Shown one piece after another: positions 1 through 11,700 of a stretch of DNA of 64,000 bases. The notes below the pieces were generated by a model. That model ran no database searches, was not told the origin of the DNA, and saw only the letters and a list, made by a program, of their open reading frames with translations. The stretch covers positions 10,120,501-10,184,500 of the forward strand of contig JAHQIY010000001.1 of the NCBI GenBank assembly GCA_019054805.1, written 5' to 3'. Positions within the stretch are counted from its first letter, which is position 1; each line of letters begins with the position of its first letter. This DNA is from Brachionus manjavacas. Lineage: Eukaryota; Rotifera; Eurotatoria; Ploima; Brachionidae. A program made the translations under genes and the position numbers.

Positions 1-331
1 TTTTAGTCCCTTAAATCAAAAAGTGAAAAAAAAAATTCTAACATCTTAGAGTCACCAAATACTCAAAGATAACGGTACTTGTTGATTTTATGAGGAATAT
101 ACTAATTGAAAATTACATAAAAAATATTTGCTGGAATCTAAAATTAATTTAAGTATTTAAGTAATGATTTAAGTAAAAAACATTCTATCTAGAATTGGTT
201 TTAAAATAAATTAATAAAACTTTTTTATCTATTTTTTTTAATCTTATTATTAGAAATTGTCTCTAAAAAGTTATAATATTTAAAATTGTCCATGTTTATT
301 TAGATAAGGATAAAAATTAATCTTTTTTAAG

Positions 332-532
332 AAGAAAGTTGCGTTTGGGTTGAGTGATGCAGCCGATGATTTGAGAACATTTTACAAAGCTTGTGAGAAT
401 GCGCCTATTCTCGATTCGTTCCAAAGTGAACCGAGTTTTAGCGAGGTTTTAAAAGATTTAGACCAACAGTTGTTTAACTATGAGTCAAAAGTAGCTGAAT
501 TTGATGATTTAATAAAATCGTTTGAGAATTAA
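332..532 (+). CDS. Terminal exon of an unidentified gene (5' part outside window)
   Basis: An open frame of about 66 codons ends with TAA at 530-532 and is clearly richer in G+C than its surroundings. No ATG opens it; instead a T-rich tract ending in AAG at 329-331 looks like a 3' splice site, so I read it as the last exon of a plus-strand gene whose other exons lie to the left of the window. The peptide is acidic and hydrophilic, with many Asp, Glu, Leu and Phe and no membrane segment, and its end (KVAEFDDLIKSFEN) could be helical. An AATAAA at 584-589 would suit its poly(A) signal. I do not recognise the family. Confidence 0.5.
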   Translation, partial: KKVAFGLSDAADDLRTFYKACENAPILDSFQSEPSFSEVLKDLDQQLFNYESKVAEFDDLIKSFEN

Positions 533-1286
533 GCTAGAATGGAATATCAGAACACGGTGATAATTCAGTGTATATTTAATTAAAATAAAAATTTTAGAAA
601 AATTCATTAAAAATATGTAAAATTTGTTCAAAAGTTATCATTTTAATACAATTTACTTTAAGAAACTAATTTATGGTTTTTTTAGATTGATTGCTTTTTT
701 TTCCTCGAGTTTTTATCAAAATAATGGGTTCATTTTTAAATAAATTATCACAAATTAATACGATCGCTTAAAATGAAAAATAAACAGATTAAAATCAAAT
801 TTTTTAATATTTTTTTATTTATAAGTTGAAATTTTATTAAAATTATTGTTCATTAATTGTTATTTGATAATAAGGGAAGAACAAAAATATTAACAAATAT
901 TGAATTTAAATTAAGAAATTTTTTTTCATCGATTAAATTACAAATTTGACGAAATTGACAAAATTGACGAAAAGTATTTGTTCATTACTATGTGAATTTG
1001 AAACAAATTTGACAAATTAAAAAAAGTTGATACTTAGAACTTTGTCACTCATTGAAAATAGACTTGTGATTTAAGTCAGCGCTCATTGTAAACCTTTATT
1101 TAAAAAAACTTAACTAAACTCATTCTTATAAATCGTAGTACTTAGCTAAATTTCGTATTAATGATGTCAATTGGTGCCAAGTTAAAAATCTAAAATTTTT
1201 ATTTTTGCATTAATAGAATAATTCACCTAAATATCTAAATCATATACACTGTATCAAAATTTAATCTTATATTAAACAAATTTGAA
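533..1286. other. Non-coding A+T-rich stretch
   Basis: No gene seen. Around 945-1020 there are short imperfect tandem repeats of an AAATTGAC-like unit. An AAGTCA-rich fragment near 1060-1080 resembles the MITE that follows. Confidence 0.5.
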
Positions 1287-1695
1287 CAGAGTTGTTTTTA
1301 AGTCACAAGTCTTAAGTCAAGTCAAGTCAATGACTTAAAAATTTTTAAGTTTAAAAAATCGGTAAAAAAAAAGCGGCAAGTCAAAGTTACGGTCAACATT
1401 GTGGCGGGCGGTCATTTAGCCGTTCAGCTTGGCGGCCAGAATTTGGGACTGCGGCGCTGAAAAAAAGATGCCAAAATATCATAAAAAATTAAAAAGTTAA
1501 GAAAATTAAATATGTTTATTAATTAAAAAAAACCATAATTTTATTAAAAAAAAAACCAACGGCCAACAATCATCCACTACCAATAATACTCAATTTTAAT
1601 GAAATAAATAATTAAAAGTATTTCTAATCTAACTCATGACTTTGACTTAAATTTTTGTGACTTAGACTTAAAACTGTGACTTAAAAACAACTCTG
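1287..1695. mobile_element. hAT-like MITE with perfect 20-bp terminal inverted repeats
   Basis: The element starts with CAGAGTTGTTTTTAAGTCAC (1287-1306) and ends with its exact reverse complement (1676-1695). The eight bases on each side, AATTTGAA (1279-1286) and ATTTTGAA (1696-1703), match at 7 of 8, as expected for a hAT target duplication; CAGAG ends are also typical of hAT elements. The centre (about 1370-1460) is much richer in G+C than the flanks. No transposase frame is present, so it is non-autonomous. Related ends recur at 39,033-39,316 and 41,273-41,371. The assignment to hAT is inferred from ends and TSD length only. Confidence 0.75.
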
Positions 1696-3005
1696 ATTTT
1701 GAATTTAAAATAATGAATATTAATTTCCACACGAAAATCTCATCAAGTTCCACATCATTTTATAAAGTAAAATAAAAGTAATGAAAAACAAAAAAAGACT
1801 CAAATAAGCAAAAAATGAGCATGAAGTTGTCTCTGAAGAAACTAAACAAACGAAAATTTATTGAAAATTTAGAAAACACCTTTTCACAGGAATCGAAAGC
1901 TTACTTTGAGTCTAAATCATTTCTAAGTCCTTTCTATTATATATCTAGTGTTAAACACAATAAAAAGCACAAAAAAAAATTTATTTTTTTCCTGAGAATC
2001 TTGAAACTGAGATATTTAATTTTGAATTTTTTAATTTAAATACAGAGAATAATTTAAAACTGTCGGGAATGTCCTAAATTTGATCAACCGATCAAAAAAC
2101 ATGTGATTATTTTGGTGATGCTGGTTTGGTGAACGAGACTGTTTAGGTTCAGACACAATAGGTGATCATACAGTTGACCATGAAAATTTGTGTATTGATT
2201 ATTAAAATAATATTTATAATCACTCAGTTTATTTTCAAAAATGAATAGAAATGCTCTAAATTTGATTGAAAAAAAATTGGGACGATAATACTTTTGAAAC
2301 AGAGAAAAAGATTTACCGATTCTAAGAATGTCATTCTTTCTCTAGTGGAACATTTAGATCAATTTGTGATGACTTTTTTTCCATTTTTTAAAAAGCTGAT
2401 TGAAATAATTTTGACTGTTAGACTGTTAATTAATGAGTAGAAAGATTAAAAACTATGATCAATTTACTTGAAACTTTGATCACCAAATTAAAAAAATTTC
2501 CTTATTTTTTTCGTATTTTTGATCACATATTGTGTGGTCATGGACTTGGTCATTAGTCTTGTCCATCAAAATGATCACATTTTGGACAAGACCCGAAAAT
2601 ACGATATTTAATTTCTAAGTTTATGGTTTTGTTTTAAGTTGACAAATAAGTGATGGTGTCATCCTTATAGTGATATCAAATGTATTCTATAAATAAAAAA
2701 TTCAACAAACTAAATTTTGTTCTGCTGTGATCAATTTTGCATTTTTTTTCCATTTCAATACGATTTCTTTTCGCAATACGCATCAAAAATAAAGAAAAGA
2801 CACACCGATGGCAATATCACTCCGTTTGCTAGCTCTGTCAATTTTTAAATCGTTGCTTTCAATGAAATTATTTTCACTATTCTTTTTTCTATGAAATTTT
2901 TTTCAGAACACAAATTGAAAAAATCTTAAAATATTAACAATTTTATTTTCTAATGTTTTAAATAGATTTAAATTATTTATTTAAATCAACTAAAATCAAT
3001 AAAAA
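1696..3005. other. Non-coding stretch with one doubtful small ORF
   Basis: An ATG-started frame of 74 codons lies at 1815-2039 (begins MSMKLSLKKLNKR, very basic). It has no recognisable domain, and its last third is Phe/Leu/Lys-rich as expected from translated A+T-rich spacer, so I do not call it a gene. Short gene-like fragments around 2060-2200 are broken by stops in all frames. Confidence 0.4.
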
Positions 3006-3008
3006 AAT

Positions 3009-4817
3009 TTAAGACCATGTTTCCATTTGAAGACGATTTTTAATAGCTAAACCATCCACATATTTTTTAGCAAATTCATCGATTTTCTCTTTCTCAGTTT
3101 CATCTAGGCCTAACTTTTGAGCATTTTGTTGAATTATCTTTTCCAATGTAGCCAAAACATCTTCAGGCATTCGTTTTGAATTTCCTGCTATTAAAATAAA
3201 TGATTCACGATTGTGTATCAAGTCAAAAATTTTATCTGAATTTTTTAGCATCAAATCTTGAACATAAACTTTTTCCTCTTGATCTCTTGAAAATGCCGGA
3301 TACACAAACAAACAATTCGAGTCTGTTATCAACTTCCATTCATTTTCAAAATAAAAATCTTTAAATTTAGATCTACATCCAAAATACAAATGATTATCTG
3401 CCAAGTTGTGTTTAAACACTCTTTCATTTATTAATGATCTGAACGGTGCAACACCCGTTCCAGGGCCGATACAAATTAAGGGCTTTTTAAAATCAATTTT
3501 AAAAGAACCTTTTTTTATCCAAATAGGAATTTTAATTTCGTTATTGGGGTCCAATTGACTCAACCAGTACGAACAAGTTCCTTTTCTAGTTTCATAGAGT
3601 CTGGTCTTATATTCCACCACTGCGACTAGCAATTGAATTTTATCTTTGTGAACATGAGGACTACTGGCTATGGAGAAAGAGCGTGGCTTGATCGCAGGGA
3701 TTAAATCAAGCAAGGTTTCCAGATCAGTAATATTCTTGCATGTGTTGGGAAAATCGAAAAAAACCTCAGCAATAGTTCGGCGCGGGCGATAGATGTAATT
3801 GAATAAATCCTCTTGTCCTTCAGGCGACAAAAATTCTTCAAGTTTTTCTTTTTCTAGTTCGTTTTGGGATATTTCGAAAAAAACTTCGAAAAAGGATTGT
3901 CTTGGAATGCTGTTCAAATCAAAATAATTAAAGACCAAGTCGCCAATTGTTTTGACCAAGTTCTCATTTGTTTCGTTGTCTAATTCAAATTCATTCGGAT
4001 AATTTGATACAATTTTAATTCGCTTTTCTAGTCTAAGATTTAAATGTTGAAATGTGTCGAGAAACTTCTGGACATTTTGATTTGTATTTGAAGGTCTCAT
4101 CACCAATACGTCACCAGGTTCATATTTTATTCTTTCTGTATTACAGTCAAATTCAAGTAATCGAACATTTTGCCAATGATCCTTATGAGTAACTCGGTCA
4201 TTTTTTAAAAGTCTTGAATAAAAGGGTTCTATTTCATTTGCTGCTGCGGTTGATGCTGAGTCTATTCTTTCATGATTAGCCTGGTCCGGATATTCTAGTC
4301 TAAATTTGTGAATGTATGGCCTAGGGTTTTCTGTGTTAAATGTAAAAAAATTTTCTAGAATTTTCCAAAAATTTTGTATCCATTTTGAGTAAGCTCCTTC
4401 AGTTCCATTTGGATGCTGTTCGTCACAGAGACAAATTTCAGCAGGAGAACTAGCTCCTAGTTGAATCAGACGCTTGTGAAGCTTTTTTGCAGTAAAATTA
4501 AATTTTTCATAGCTAGTATCGCCAAGGCCAATGGTAAAAAATTCCAGTCCTTCAAAAAGATCATTTGGAATATTTTTACGCATGATCATTTTCCAAAATT
4601 TTGTCATATTGTCGGGCACATCGCCTTGACCAGTCGTTGAACAAACACATACTAAAATTAAGTCTTTTTCGAAAAGATTGTTCAAGTCAAAATGGTCGAA
4701 TGATGAAACCACCGAATTTACATTCAGTGTCTTTGTACGTCGCCAGATTCGCTCAGCGATATCTTGCGAGTTTCCACTTTGACTTCCGTATAAAATTACA
4801 ATTTTTTTCTCATTCAT
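3009..4817 (-). CDS. NDOR1: NADPH-dependent diflavin oxidoreductase 1
   Basis: Cytosolic reductase that passes electrons from NADPH through FAD and FMN to CIAPIN1 (yeast Tah18-Dre2), an early step of cytosolic iron-sulfur protein assembly. The frame is intronless. I start at the ATG at 4817 (602 aa), where the family's usual flavodoxin strand begins (MNEKKIVILYGSQSGNSQ); an upstream in-frame ATG at 4859 would add 14 hydrophobic residues. Domains in order: flavodoxin/FMN (about 1-160, GSQSGNSQDIAE loop), FAD-binding with RSFSIASSP (about 370-380), and NADPH-binding with GPGTGVAPFRS (about 445-455) and FGCRS. The C-terminus ends in METWS, matching the terminal Trp typical of the family. Human NDOR1 is 597 aa, so length and domain order fit. 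No neighbouring gene is functionally linked. Confidence 0.95.
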   Translation of the reverse strand: MNEKKIVILYGSQSGNSQDIAERIWRRTKTLNVNSVVSSFDHFDLNNLFEKDLILVCVCSTTGQGDVPDNMTKFWKMIMRKNIPNDLFEGLEFFTIGLGDTSYEKFNFTAKKLHKRLIQLGASSPAEICLCDEQHPNGTEGAYSKWIQNFWKILENFFTFNTENPRPYIHKFRLEYPDQANHERIDSASTAAANEIEPFYSRLLKNDRVTHKDHWQNVRLLEFDCNTERIKYEPGDVLVMRPSNTNQNVQKFLDTFQHLNLRLEKRIKIVSNYPNEFELDNETNENLVKTIGDLVFNYFDLNSIPRQSFFEVFFEISQNELEKEKLEEFLSPEGQEDLFNYIYRPRRTIAEVFFDFPNTCKNITDLETLLDLIPAIKPRSFSIASSPHVHKDKIQLLVAVVEYKTRLYETRKGTCSYWLSQLDPNNEIKIPIWIKKGSFKIDFKKPLICIGPGTGVAPFRSLINERVFKHNLADNHLYFGCRSKFKDFYFENEWKLITDSNCLFVYPAFSRDQEEKVYVQDLMLKNSDKIFDLIHNRESFILIAGNSKRMPEDVLATLEKIIQQNAQKLGLDETEKEKIDEFAKKYVDGLAIKNRLQMETWS

Positions 4818-4859
4818 TTCAGAATTTAAATTAAAAAAAAATAAATTTTGTGTAATCAT

Positions 4860-5735
4860 ATTTTAAGCAAAATTTAAGTTATTTTTTGACAGTATATATT
4901 ATCAAATATAAGTATACAAAAATAAAAAAATTTCTAGATTATTTTAATTTATTCCTAATTTTATCTAATGGGTTGTGGGTAACAAGCAAAATTAATTGTT
5001 TAACCAAAGTTATAGTAGAAAATTAAATTTTCTTAGAACAAGATATATGATAAACATTTTTCTAAGAAATGATCATAACTATGAAATTAGTATGAGCACT
5101 GTGAAATTAGTATAAATTGAAAAATTTAAAAATCAAAGTTCAACGTAGTATTTTAATACTTTTATTTAAATAAAATTTTTAAATTAATTTTAAAATAAAT
5201 CAAATTGATAGTGAAGATTTTATTATCTTTTTGGCACATGGGAAAAAATTAATTTTTTGTTCTTTGATTTTAACTTGAAGTTAATTTACTAGGTTACTTT
5301 GAACCAACATTTAGCTAAGACATGTTGAATTTAAATTAAATTTATATTCATTTAGTATTTTTGATTGATTTTCAATTTTAATTAGCATTCTAAAATAGAA
5401 ATCAGTTGCAAATTTATTTTTATTAAATAATTTATATTTATTTGAAAGTAAATTAATAAATTAAAAAAATATACTATTAGAAAATATTGAACAAAATACT
5501 GAATTATTGAATCATAATTACAGTTAAAATTTTTTTTAAAATTTATTCAAAACAAACGATTTTCGAAATATTTTTTTAAAATAAACATAGTTATTTTTTA
5601 CCTTTTCTGACACGGTCCTAAAATAACGAAATAAAATACCATATTTTCAAAATTAATTTCTAAATATATACATCAATATCTTTCAAAATAATTAAAAAAA
5701 AAGTTCTGCTATTTTTATCATGTAGAGTGAAAATT
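4860..5735. other. Intergenic spacer between NDOR1 and PPEF
   Basis: A+T-rich, no ORF or RNA gene seen. It should contain the NDOR1 promoter and the 3' end of the PPEF transcript, both on the minus strand. Confidence 0.4.
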
Positions 5736-8700
5736 TTAAGCTTTTTCAGATGCTAATCTGAACGCTTCTAAAAATTCGTTTAAGTTTATAAAACCGTCTT
5801 TATCCAAATCCATTGTATTTGCCATATCATCAATGCTCGATTCACAGAATGAAAAGCCTTGATCATGTTGACTCATCAATTTACAGCAATCTCTGAATTC
5901 TTCCTTGGATATTTGGCCTAAAAAAAATGTAAATATTTTTTTTTCTTTTTCAGTTTGTTTTTAACCTGAATGATCCTTGTCAATTGCTCTAAATATACTC
6001 TCCAAAATATCTTTATGTCTGTATAAAGATTCGGAAATATTTTCATCGTTCTATGAAAAAATGAAAAATTTAAAATTATTGCCAAAATAATTTTGAAAAT
6101 TACTCTTATTTTAATTTGAGGAAGGGAAAGACCTTCAAAAGTAGATTCATACAAAACTCGTCCATCTTTATCCAATTTAGCCAATCTGGATCGCAAAATT
6201 CTCCACGGCAATTTTAACTCAAGCACTTCATCGGTTATCCTACACCAGTTATTTACAGAAATTGATCCTTTATTATCCAAATCTTCTTTTTTATACTCTT
6301 GTAAGAGCCTGTGTTTATTAGCAGCAAATTTTTCTAACAAATGTTTAATTGCTGATACTTCTATTCCATTTACTCTTTCTCTAAGACTTAGGGATTTTTT
6401 TAAATCTTCTCCTTTGTTCAAATAAAATTGAACTATTATCGGTTTTGTGTCAGCTGATGTTATCTTGCAGTAGGCGCCATGATTTGAACCATATTCGTAA
6501 TAATTTGACGCGCTGAATATTGTTAGTATTCGGTTACCATGTGAGTATTCATAGCCCAATTCTTTACACTCGTGTGAACGAATGATTAAGTTGAGACTAT
6601 TTTTTTCCATTATAGTCGAGGTAATGTCTTCACCAAATAGGCAACCTCCTCCGCGAAATGAATTAGGCTGGATTCCGGGAGTCTTTTTTGGATCACTCCA
6701 TAATGCGTCCAATATTTGTCTCCATTCTAGAACATCATCTATGCCTAAATCTTTGATGATTTCTCCTTCGTCATTTAAAATTGGTGGTTTGAGGACAGAG
6801 ACATATTTTTCTCGTTTGATTTTGTTGATGTCAGAGAGAAGTGTGCGATCAGAAATTCCACCGTGAACCACATAAATTTTGCTATCAATTAGTGTTCCCA
6901 ATGGAAGCCAACTAAATATTTCATTATATAAAATGCTGATTTTTTTGCTGTGATTCTTTTAAATAACAACATTAAATAATATCTTATTTTAATTGATAAG
7001 AAAATATTTACACCATATTTGGTGCATATTTCTTTGATGAAGCCATATCTAGTGTTCATTACATAATCTTCGTGGTTACCTCGGTTTATGTACACTGCGC
7101 TTTGGCTCATCAGAAATCCACAGAAAATTATTAATGACACCTCAATTGATTTTGAGCCACGGTCGACAAAATCCCTAGGTGAAATTCAAATAAAGATTTG
7201 CTTTTAATTTTTGAAAAAGTAAGTTATATTCATTTGTGCTTACCCATTGAAAAGATATGGATTATCTTCAGATGGAAGACCATTCTAAAAAATAATTTTA
7301 ATTTAAGCCATAATTACTTTTTATCGATAAGTCAAGCGATATTTTTTCATTTTATTCAATACTATTTCTTTATGAATTAATAAAGCTTAAAAAAACAAAG
7401 AGGATAGAAAGGAAATAAACAAAGGGGAAATATATAAATTAATTTAACATGGAAACTTCTATTTTTTCATTGTTAAAAGGTCTAAACTCGATAAAATAGA
7501 AGATTTTCATTTTGAATTAAAAAATATTTTTTTTTACTATTTTGTCAGCTAGAATTATTATCAAAATATTAAACTAAAAGAAAATCGATATTGAAAAAAA
7601 GTTATTCAAGATTAAAATTCCAAAGATTTTGATTAATTTTAATCACATGAGCAAAAATAGTTAGATATTATGGAGTTAAAATTTCCATTTTTGCAAAATT
7701 AAAATTTATACTTTATAAAAAATAAGCATCAAATCGTCCAGTTGACCATGTAAATCGCCAATAACAGTTACATTCTTGGATATACTAGTCGATATTGAGT
7801 TTAAATTTTTGAGTTTTTTAAGAGCTTTTAGGGTTTCTTCTAGAATTAAAATGACATATTTTGCATGAAGAGGCTAAAATAAATTCCAAATAAATTAATT
7901 GAAAAATATAATAAAAATTTACTTTATTCTGTTTAAAACATTCGATCAAATCATAAAAAAGATTTTTGGTTATTGGTAGAAATAAGTGCATGCCTTTGTA
8001 AGATGACTCGATGGTAACTTCGGTATTTTTGCGTTTATTCAAATAGCTTCTTAAATTGGTGTTTTTAGCTTGATTTTTTGAAAGTAGAAAATCAAAAAAA
8101 AATTTCGCATAATCTTACTTGCTTTCATGTATTCCAAATCGCTTTCAAGGACCTTGTTTACAACTTGGGCGTTAGCGCTGATTAACTTTTTCTTTTCATT
8201 TGGCAAATGATTGAATTCGGCATCATTTGCATCAATAGTTCCATAATCTTTAAAAGTTTCATTGTTTAACCCATTCGATTTGTTTATTAAATCACAATTT
8301 TTAATTAAGGTAAGAAAAAAATCATATAATTTTAGCTGGTCTTGTTCACCACTGTACTCGATAGATTGATAAATAGTCCAAGCTGTCAGCTTCCGCATCT
8401 CAATTCTTGACTGGTACCTTCGGTACCATCTTTGGATCAGCATCGCCGATTTCAGGGCTTTAAATATTAAAAAAAAATGAGCGCTAAATCCAAGTAAAAT
8501 GATCCTATTTACCTAAATCCGTTTTCAATGAAGTTTCGCTAGCATTGATACTTTTTTTTTGGTCTCCAAGAACCAAATCGGAATCATTTTGCAAGTTTCC
8601 GCAATTGCTAAACGAATCATGCTTCACATCATTTATCTTCGAGTCAGACTTTGCTGAATCTTTTTGATAATCTGTGTCAACTGAGTTAGATCTGAAACAA

Positions 8701-8789
8701 CTAGCTAAATTTTTAAAACAACACGAATTTCGTCTCACATTGAAAGACGATGATGACAATTCTTTCGAATTCTTCATAACATTAACCAT
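5736..8789 (-). CDS. PPEF: Serine/threonine phosphatase with EF-hands (PPEF / rdgC family)
   Basis: Calmodulin- and calcium-regulated PPP-family phosphatase of sensory cells. Model of nine exons: 8789-8513, 8457-8119, 8017-7923, 7873-7712, 7284-7244, 7174-7012, 6955-6104, 6050-5966, 5917-5736; phases agree and give about 731 aa. Exon 2 holds the IQ motif ([13 protein letters not shown]). All metal-site motifs of the PPP core are present: GDLHG (exon 4), GDFVDRG and RGNHED (exon 6), HGG and RSHE (exon 7). The C-terminus has two canonical EF-hand loops, DKDHSGQISKEE (across exons 8-9) and [12 protein letters not shown] (exon 9), plus a weaker Ca-site-like stretch before them. The N-terminal exon has Cys (RRNSCCFKN) and Ser clusters. 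An extra 5' exon cannot be excluded; the start at 8789 is the first in-frame ATG. The largest intron, 7711-7285, is 427 bp. Confidence 0.93.
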
Positions 8790-11700
8790 ACCTTATGTCT
8801 AAATTTAAAAAATCTTTTATAGTTTTTTATTAGTTAATGATCCTTGAATTCGACTTGAACTTCTCTTTGTACTCCATATCGACTTAAGTCTAAAAATATA
8901 ATTGATTTTTTCTCAAACTAAAAAATTAGATAATATTTTAATAAACATAAAATAATGTAGCCTTATAAAAATATTTTTTTTAATTATTTCTGGTATAAAA
9001 GCTGTTTGAATAAAGCATATCTTTGAATTATTTGTTACCTATGGAGCCATAAAATTAAAAATTTGCCACACCGGAAGCAATTTTTTTAACTTTTAATTTT
9101 TTTCTGTTTAAATAAAATAAATTCATTTAATTATTAAATTAAAGCGTCAAAATAAATGCCTTTAATGTCTTAAAAGAAGCAATTTTGAACAATACTTGAA
9201 CACTTTTCTCATAGAAAGAAAAATTCTGATTTGTTTTCTACCGATTGATTGAACATTGAATTTATTAGTGACGAATTTTTATTTTCAAATTTAAACAAAA
9301 TTAGATTTAATTAGTAACAAAATAAAAATTCGAGGTTCAAAATGGAAAATTGGAACATGATAATGGCGGAATGTAATTAAATTAATAGTTTGTTTTGGAA
9401 AAAAATTGACATGAAATCTAATTGATTATTTGTTGAATAAATCGAAGATTGTTCAGGAAACTTACTTAGTTTTAAAATTAAAGAATATTTTTTCTAACAA
9501 GCTGATAAATTATTCAAATTTTTATTCGAAAATTGACTTTGTGGTTTGCTATAATTATCAGCCCTAAAATTAGACTAGATTTTTTTCGACAGACTGAGCT
9601 TCATGACCAAATAAATCTAATTACTAAAACAAAAGGAAGCAAATATTTGGCCAAAATTGAAAATAATAATTTATAATAAATTTATATTAGTGATAAAAAT
9701 GACAGAAATGAGAGTAAATCGCTGTCAAAAAAAGCGACATTTTATCGTACAATAAATCTTTGAATAAAGATATGAAAATATTTAATCAACGTAGATAAGA
9801 TTAAAAATTCATAAACAGGATGGCAGTTTAATTTAATTTAATCTTTGATTAGAATTTTTTGTCCCAAGTTCAGGAAGAATGAATATTTTAAGCATATATC
9901 CTTGATGAATATCAGAAGTTCTTGTTGTTGAATTATAATCTAATTTTCTACAAAAAACTTAACTAATGATCAAAATTTCTAATTTGAATGATTAAATGGA
10001 TATGTTTGCATTTGTTCAAAACGACCAAATATTGTCAAGCAAAGAGTAAACGAACAAATTTCCATTTGAATTAACAGAAAGCTTTGAAGACTAATAAAAA
10101 AAATAACAATTTTTTGTTAGCTAGAATGCATAATAAAATCTAATCGCATAGAACGCAAAAGGAAACTGATTTTAGAAAATTTACAAATAATTACGACATT
10201 ATCTGTTTGCATAGTTACATTCCAAAAGATAAATCAAAAAAATATTTAAAGTAAATTTATAATTTTTTTCCATTCACTTCCTGACATATCATCAGCGCTG
10301 TTTATTTAGATAAAATCTAATAAATATTTAAGCATCCTTTTGATTTAGATAGCTTGACATTTTTAAGCAAAATTGTGACTAAAATTATTAGTTTTTTTGA
10401 TGTGAAATTGTAGGGTACGGAAAAGTGTGATGTATTCCCAGTGTCCAATTTTTAAAAATTCGATTAAAAAAATTTCTTTGACTTTTTTTACATTTAAAAT
10501 TTAATTTTCTTTCATTTAAGAAGAGATAGGATTACTAATTTTCATGCAAATTGATACTAATGGAATAAACACTCATTTAAATTTTTAGATATCTAGCAAT
10601 TTCTTAGCAATAAATCAAATTAAATTCTTCTCAAATTTAAATAGTAGCTAAGAAAAATTTTAGCAATGATCAAAAAGATTAGACTCGCTGTTTATATAAA
10701 GCAGAATAATTTATCATCGTTACATTCTGAATGTTTAATGAAGTAAAAAAAAATACTGTCTTAATAAAACGGAATTCATGTTTTTTTTTCTTTCTACTGT
10801 CAACAAGATTGAAAACTGATGATGCTAATAAAGAGCCTTGGGACTCGTTTTTATAAAATATAAAAATTGCTAAAAATCTACCACTCAGAGGAGCTTTAAG
10901 CTCAAATATGAAGAATTTGGTTATAAAAATTAAGATAAAAATACTATGTTTATTTATTAGGTTTAATCATGTTTTCTAGCTTTCTTTAATTTCCGGAAAG
11001 CTTCTTTTGATATTAGGCTCATTTTCTTTAAAACTAGGCATGTATAATTAACTGTAAATTAAAGGTAACATTTTTTTTCAAAATTTAATTCTTGTTTAAT
11101 TAAAGAAAAAATGATCAAAACAGATCTCAAATAGTTTGATAATTTCTAAAAATAGGAAAAATCGTACAGCCCAAAGTGTTGAAGATTTCTATAATGCTTA
11201 AATGAATCAGATTAATCTCAGTAAATATCTAAATAAAATATACCAAAACATTAAAAAAAAGAAAATTAAATTTGGATCCTAAATTAATACTCACTTTTAA
11301 TCTTTTAATATCTTGATGAATTTTGAATAAAAAACATATTATGATTCCCAGTTGAAAACAAAAATTTTTCATGCGATTTAAATGAATAGGAGAAATTTCC
11401 AAAATTATCTCATAAAATTCTTCTTAGAAAACTGAATCAAAATGATTGTTTTTAAAGTCCAAAACCTGCTCTTTTTTGACTTTCTTTATTATTATTTTGA
11501 TTCAATTTAGACTTATTAAGAAATTTGAATATACTTTCAATAAATTTTCTTTAAAGACTATTAAATCATTTTTGTTTCCTTTTTTGGTTGTATTTTATAA
11601 TTGAATTTCGATTTTTAATTCAAATAAAATTGACACTTGAAAAAAATGGAAATATTCTATTTACAAATAAATTTCTCACTCTATCTCAATATTTTGAATT

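Noticed and set aside
1815..2039. 74-codon basic ORF as a gene
   Set aside because: No domain, and the C-terminal third is spacer-like; kept only as a note in the spacer entry.
8041..8053. Acceptor at 8050 for PPEF exon 3
   Set aside because: It breaks the reading phase; the acceptor at 8019-8018 restores phase and gives a peptide that aligns with the family.
5736..8789. Several separate small genes
   Set aside because: The pieces join with consistent phases into one PPEF protein in the order IQ motif, phosphatase core, EF-hands.
10830..10850. Histone-type 3' stem-loop
   Set aside because: GAGCCTTGGGACTC is not the conserved stem-loop sequence and no histone gene is nearby.
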